Below the pieces are notes generated by a model that was given only the letters and a program-made list of their open reading frames with translations, made no database searches and was not told the origin of the DNA. DNA of 64,000 nt from NCBI GenBank assembly GCA_902762805.1, contig CACWPQ010000018.1, positions 1-64,000 of the forward strand, given 5' to 3'. The position numbers and the translations under genes were made by a program. The stretch comes from an uncultured Bacteroidota bacterium. Lineage in GTDB: Bacteria; Bacteroidota; Bacteroidia; Bacteroidales; P3. Shown in pieces: positions 62,394 through 64,000 of this stretch; positions within the stretch are counted from its first letter, which is position 1, and each line of letters starts with the position of its first letter.

Positions 62394-64000
62394 TCAGTCT
62401 GTTACCGTAACGTCGCGCACCATGCGCACGGCCATTTTGTTGCTGCGGTTGTTCGAGGTATACTTCGCCTTGGCCCAAAGTGTATTGCTGTTCGGGCGGC
62501 TGTCAGCGTCATCGGTCGGGATACCCCTGTTGTTAAAGTATATCACATAGCCCCTGTCGTCGTTATACTGCGCTCCTATCCAATATATTCCATCATTGGG
62601 GTTCTTGTGCCCGAAGGAACTGCTGGAATAATTAAGCCACCCATCGGCCACCATGAACACGCAGCCCGCAGCCTCCAGCACCGCCCAGTCGGAGAGGCTG
62701 ATGGTGTCATAGTTGAATCGGTTGTCATGGGCATCCTGGCTCACTACATTCATCGAGGTGGTCAGCCAACTGTCGAGAGGCTTCGAAAGGCAGGGCGACT
62801 CATCGGCAGGGTTGAAGTCGTCGGGCAGCAGCAGCAGGCCGTCGTGGTTATTGATGTTGGCCAGCACATAGCTCACATCATGCTTGCCATTGATGGTGAT
62901 GCCCGTCTGGCGGTGGAGCAGGTACTTCCACTCGGCCCATGTCAAGGTGCGCCACTTGTCCACCTGCTTGGTAACCCCGTCGTAGGTGATGCCGGCATGG
63001 CGGGCCCAGTCGTTGTCAGTCCCCGACACATTGCCCACCACCTTAGTGTAATTGGCGTTGGGGTCGGTCTGGCCATAGCAGAAAAGGTCAATCAGGTCGG
63101 TGCTGTTCATATTGTCCGCGCCCAGACCCTTATACTGATGGTCGGCGAAGCTCCACTGACGGTCCACCTTGCTGTACTGCAGGATGCCCTGCGAGAAATA
63201 GACCTTCTCCCCATTGGGGCCAACCGAGAATCTGGAGGGAGTGCGTGAAACCTTCGCACCCTCGGCAATCTCAATATCAGGGGTCTGGGCCACCACGGCA
63301 CGGGCAATGCCACCACTGACCGCGATGTCGCCACTGCGGTAGGTATAGAGGGCGGTTACGAGCACACCGTCGATTTCCTTCTCGCCTGAATAGATAGTAA
63401 AGTTGAGATTGTCGCCGGGAAGGATGGGATAGACCGGGATTTGGAAAGCCCTGGAGGCGCCGTTGTCCAACACACAGTCGTCCTCGTCGAGCGCGAAGGA
63501 GACCATGCGGTCGGCGGCGGTGGCCGCCTGAACGGGCTCGACGGCAAAGCCCGAGCCCCAGTCGCCGACAGCGATGCTGCGCGTGCCGCACAGCTGCGAC
63601 TGGTCGCTCTTGACCACGATGGAACGCACCATCAGCCTATGGCCCGAAGTGTTTTTCACCACCACCTCGATGGCGGCGCTGAGGTGCTTGAACCGCAACG
63701 AGCCGCCCTGCTCCATCCTGCCCTTGGCCACCATGGGGAAGGCCACCTGCTGGCGGCCGTCGGCCTCGGAATAGAAATAGACGGACGGAAGCGTTACATT
63801 GACCTGGCTGTTCGACACGGTGCCCAGGCTGGAAGGATAGATGGCCAGGAGGTCGGCGTTCTCGTTGGCCGTAACCTCGACGGTGGCGGTGGTGTTGGCG
63901 GTGGTGTGGAGGGTGTACTCGGAGCCATTGATGCGCACCTTGTCGCCGTCAACCCAGTAGATGTTGGCGCCGGAGACGGAGGTCTTGGCGCCGCCCTGAT
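62394..64000 (-). CDS. Fimbrillin-like protein with GNLQY-type C-terminal domain (5' end outside window)
   Basis: The frame is open to the right edge (SVSGANIYWVDGDKVRINGS precedes the GTG at 63936-63938), so the start lies outside the window. Residues up to about 215 of the visible part follow the fimbrillin/Mfa-like pattern (YTLHTTANTTATVEVTANENADLLAIYP, LRFKHLSAAIEVVVKN, IPVYPILPGDNLNFTIYSG). The C-terminal 280 residues are the same domain as in the lipoprotein at 545: KVYFSQGILQYSK, WSFADHQYKG, IDLFCYGQT, WKYLLHRQTG, LLLLPDDFNP, GCVFMVADGW, IYWIGAQY, MAVRMVRDV. Fimbrillins build or cap surface fibres. A fusion of this kind may be a tip or anchor component. No repeat tracts lie inside. Confidence 0.8.
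   Translation of the reverse strand, partial: QGGAKTSVSGANIYWVDGDKVRINGSEYTLHTTANTTATVEVTANENADLLAIYPSSLGTVSNSQVNVTLPSVYFYSEADGRQQVAFPMVAKGRMEQGGSLRFKHLSAAIEVVVKNTSGHRLMVRSIVVKSDQSQLCGTRSIAVGDWGSGFAVEPVQAATAADRMVSFALDEDDCVLDNGASRAFQIPVYPILPGDNLNFTIYSGEKEIDGVLVTALYTYRSGDIAVSGGIARAVVAQTPDIEIAEGAKVSRTPSRFSVGPNGEKVYFSQGILQYSKVDRQWSFADHQYKGLGADNMNSTDLIDLFCYGQTDPNANYTKVVGNVSGTDNDWARHAGITYDGVTKQVDKWRTLTWAEWKYLLHRQTGITINGKHDVSYVLANINNHDGLLLLPDDFNPADESPCLSKPLDSWLTTSMNVVSQDAHDNRFNYDTISLSDWAVLEAAGCVFMVADGWLNYSSSSFGHKNPNDGIYWIGAQYNDDRGYVIYFNNRGIPTDDADSRPNSNTLWAKAKYTSNNRSNKMAVRMVRDVTVTD

Overview
The window looks like chromosome from an uncultured, high-GC, anaerobic member of the Bacteroidales. The evidence is the Bacteroidetes promoter signature (TTTG, 19-20 bases, TAnnTTTG) in front of many genes, the gene content (Na+-translocating NADH:quinone oxidoreductase, a three-gene quinol:fumarate reductase, a BspA-type leucine-rich-repeat protein, fimbrillin-like and lipoprotein genes) and the absence of Shine-Dalgarno sites at many starts. 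No species is claimed. The left edge cuts valS and the right edge cuts a fimbrillin-like gene.

Layout. 1-10.1 kb: the end of valS, a lipoprotein, then a leftward operon (thioredoxin-fold protein, large TPR protein, outer-membrane barrel, folC) and a DUF6266 gene. 10.4-17.8 kb: aspA followed without a gap by nqrABCDEF. 18-22 kb: a secreted leucine-rich-repeat protein and a barrel protein. 22.3-26.1 kb: sdhCAB. 26.3-32 kb: envelope proteins, a cation-diffusion transporter and tcdA. 32.2-35.2 kb: a cobalamin riboswitch in front of nrdDG. 35.3-44.1 kb: a restriction-modification island with a Type III mod/res pair, an XRE regulator, an EcoRI-type adenine methylase and a DUF262-HNH nuclease; both methylase genes have long, strongly folded leaders. 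44.1-47 kb: HEAT/AlkD proteins, a macrodomain-like protein and a lipoprotein. 47-52.6 kb: typA and an ECF sigma operon flanked by two related lipoproteins. 52.7-54.8 kb: groES-groEL. 54.8-57.6 kb: an AT-rich island with dinD, a putative HEPN protein and a lipoprotein. 57.8-64 kb: a chloramphenicol-acetyltransferase-like protein, an ADP-ribose hydrolase, an AlaX-like editing protein, an M13 peptidase, a gene remnant and the fimbrillin-like gene.

How the genes fit together. AspA makes fumarate from aspartate, Nqr passes electrons from NADH to quinone while pumping Na+, and SdhCAB can return them to fumarate. Together this is a compact fumarate-respiration route. The B12 riboswitch on nrdDG suggests that class III ribonucleotide reductase is a backup to a B12-dependent enzyme encoded elsewhere.

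The most unusual property is the density of short repeats. Tandem arrays, mostly of 7-base units but with many different unit sequences, lie between genes and also in frame inside housekeeping genes (folC at four sites, nqrA, nqrB, the nqrC end, tcdA, probably valS). Long palindromic elements are read through in nqrA, nqrB, a DUF6266 gene and the Type III mod. A separate core of about 50 bases recurs in six intergenic regions.
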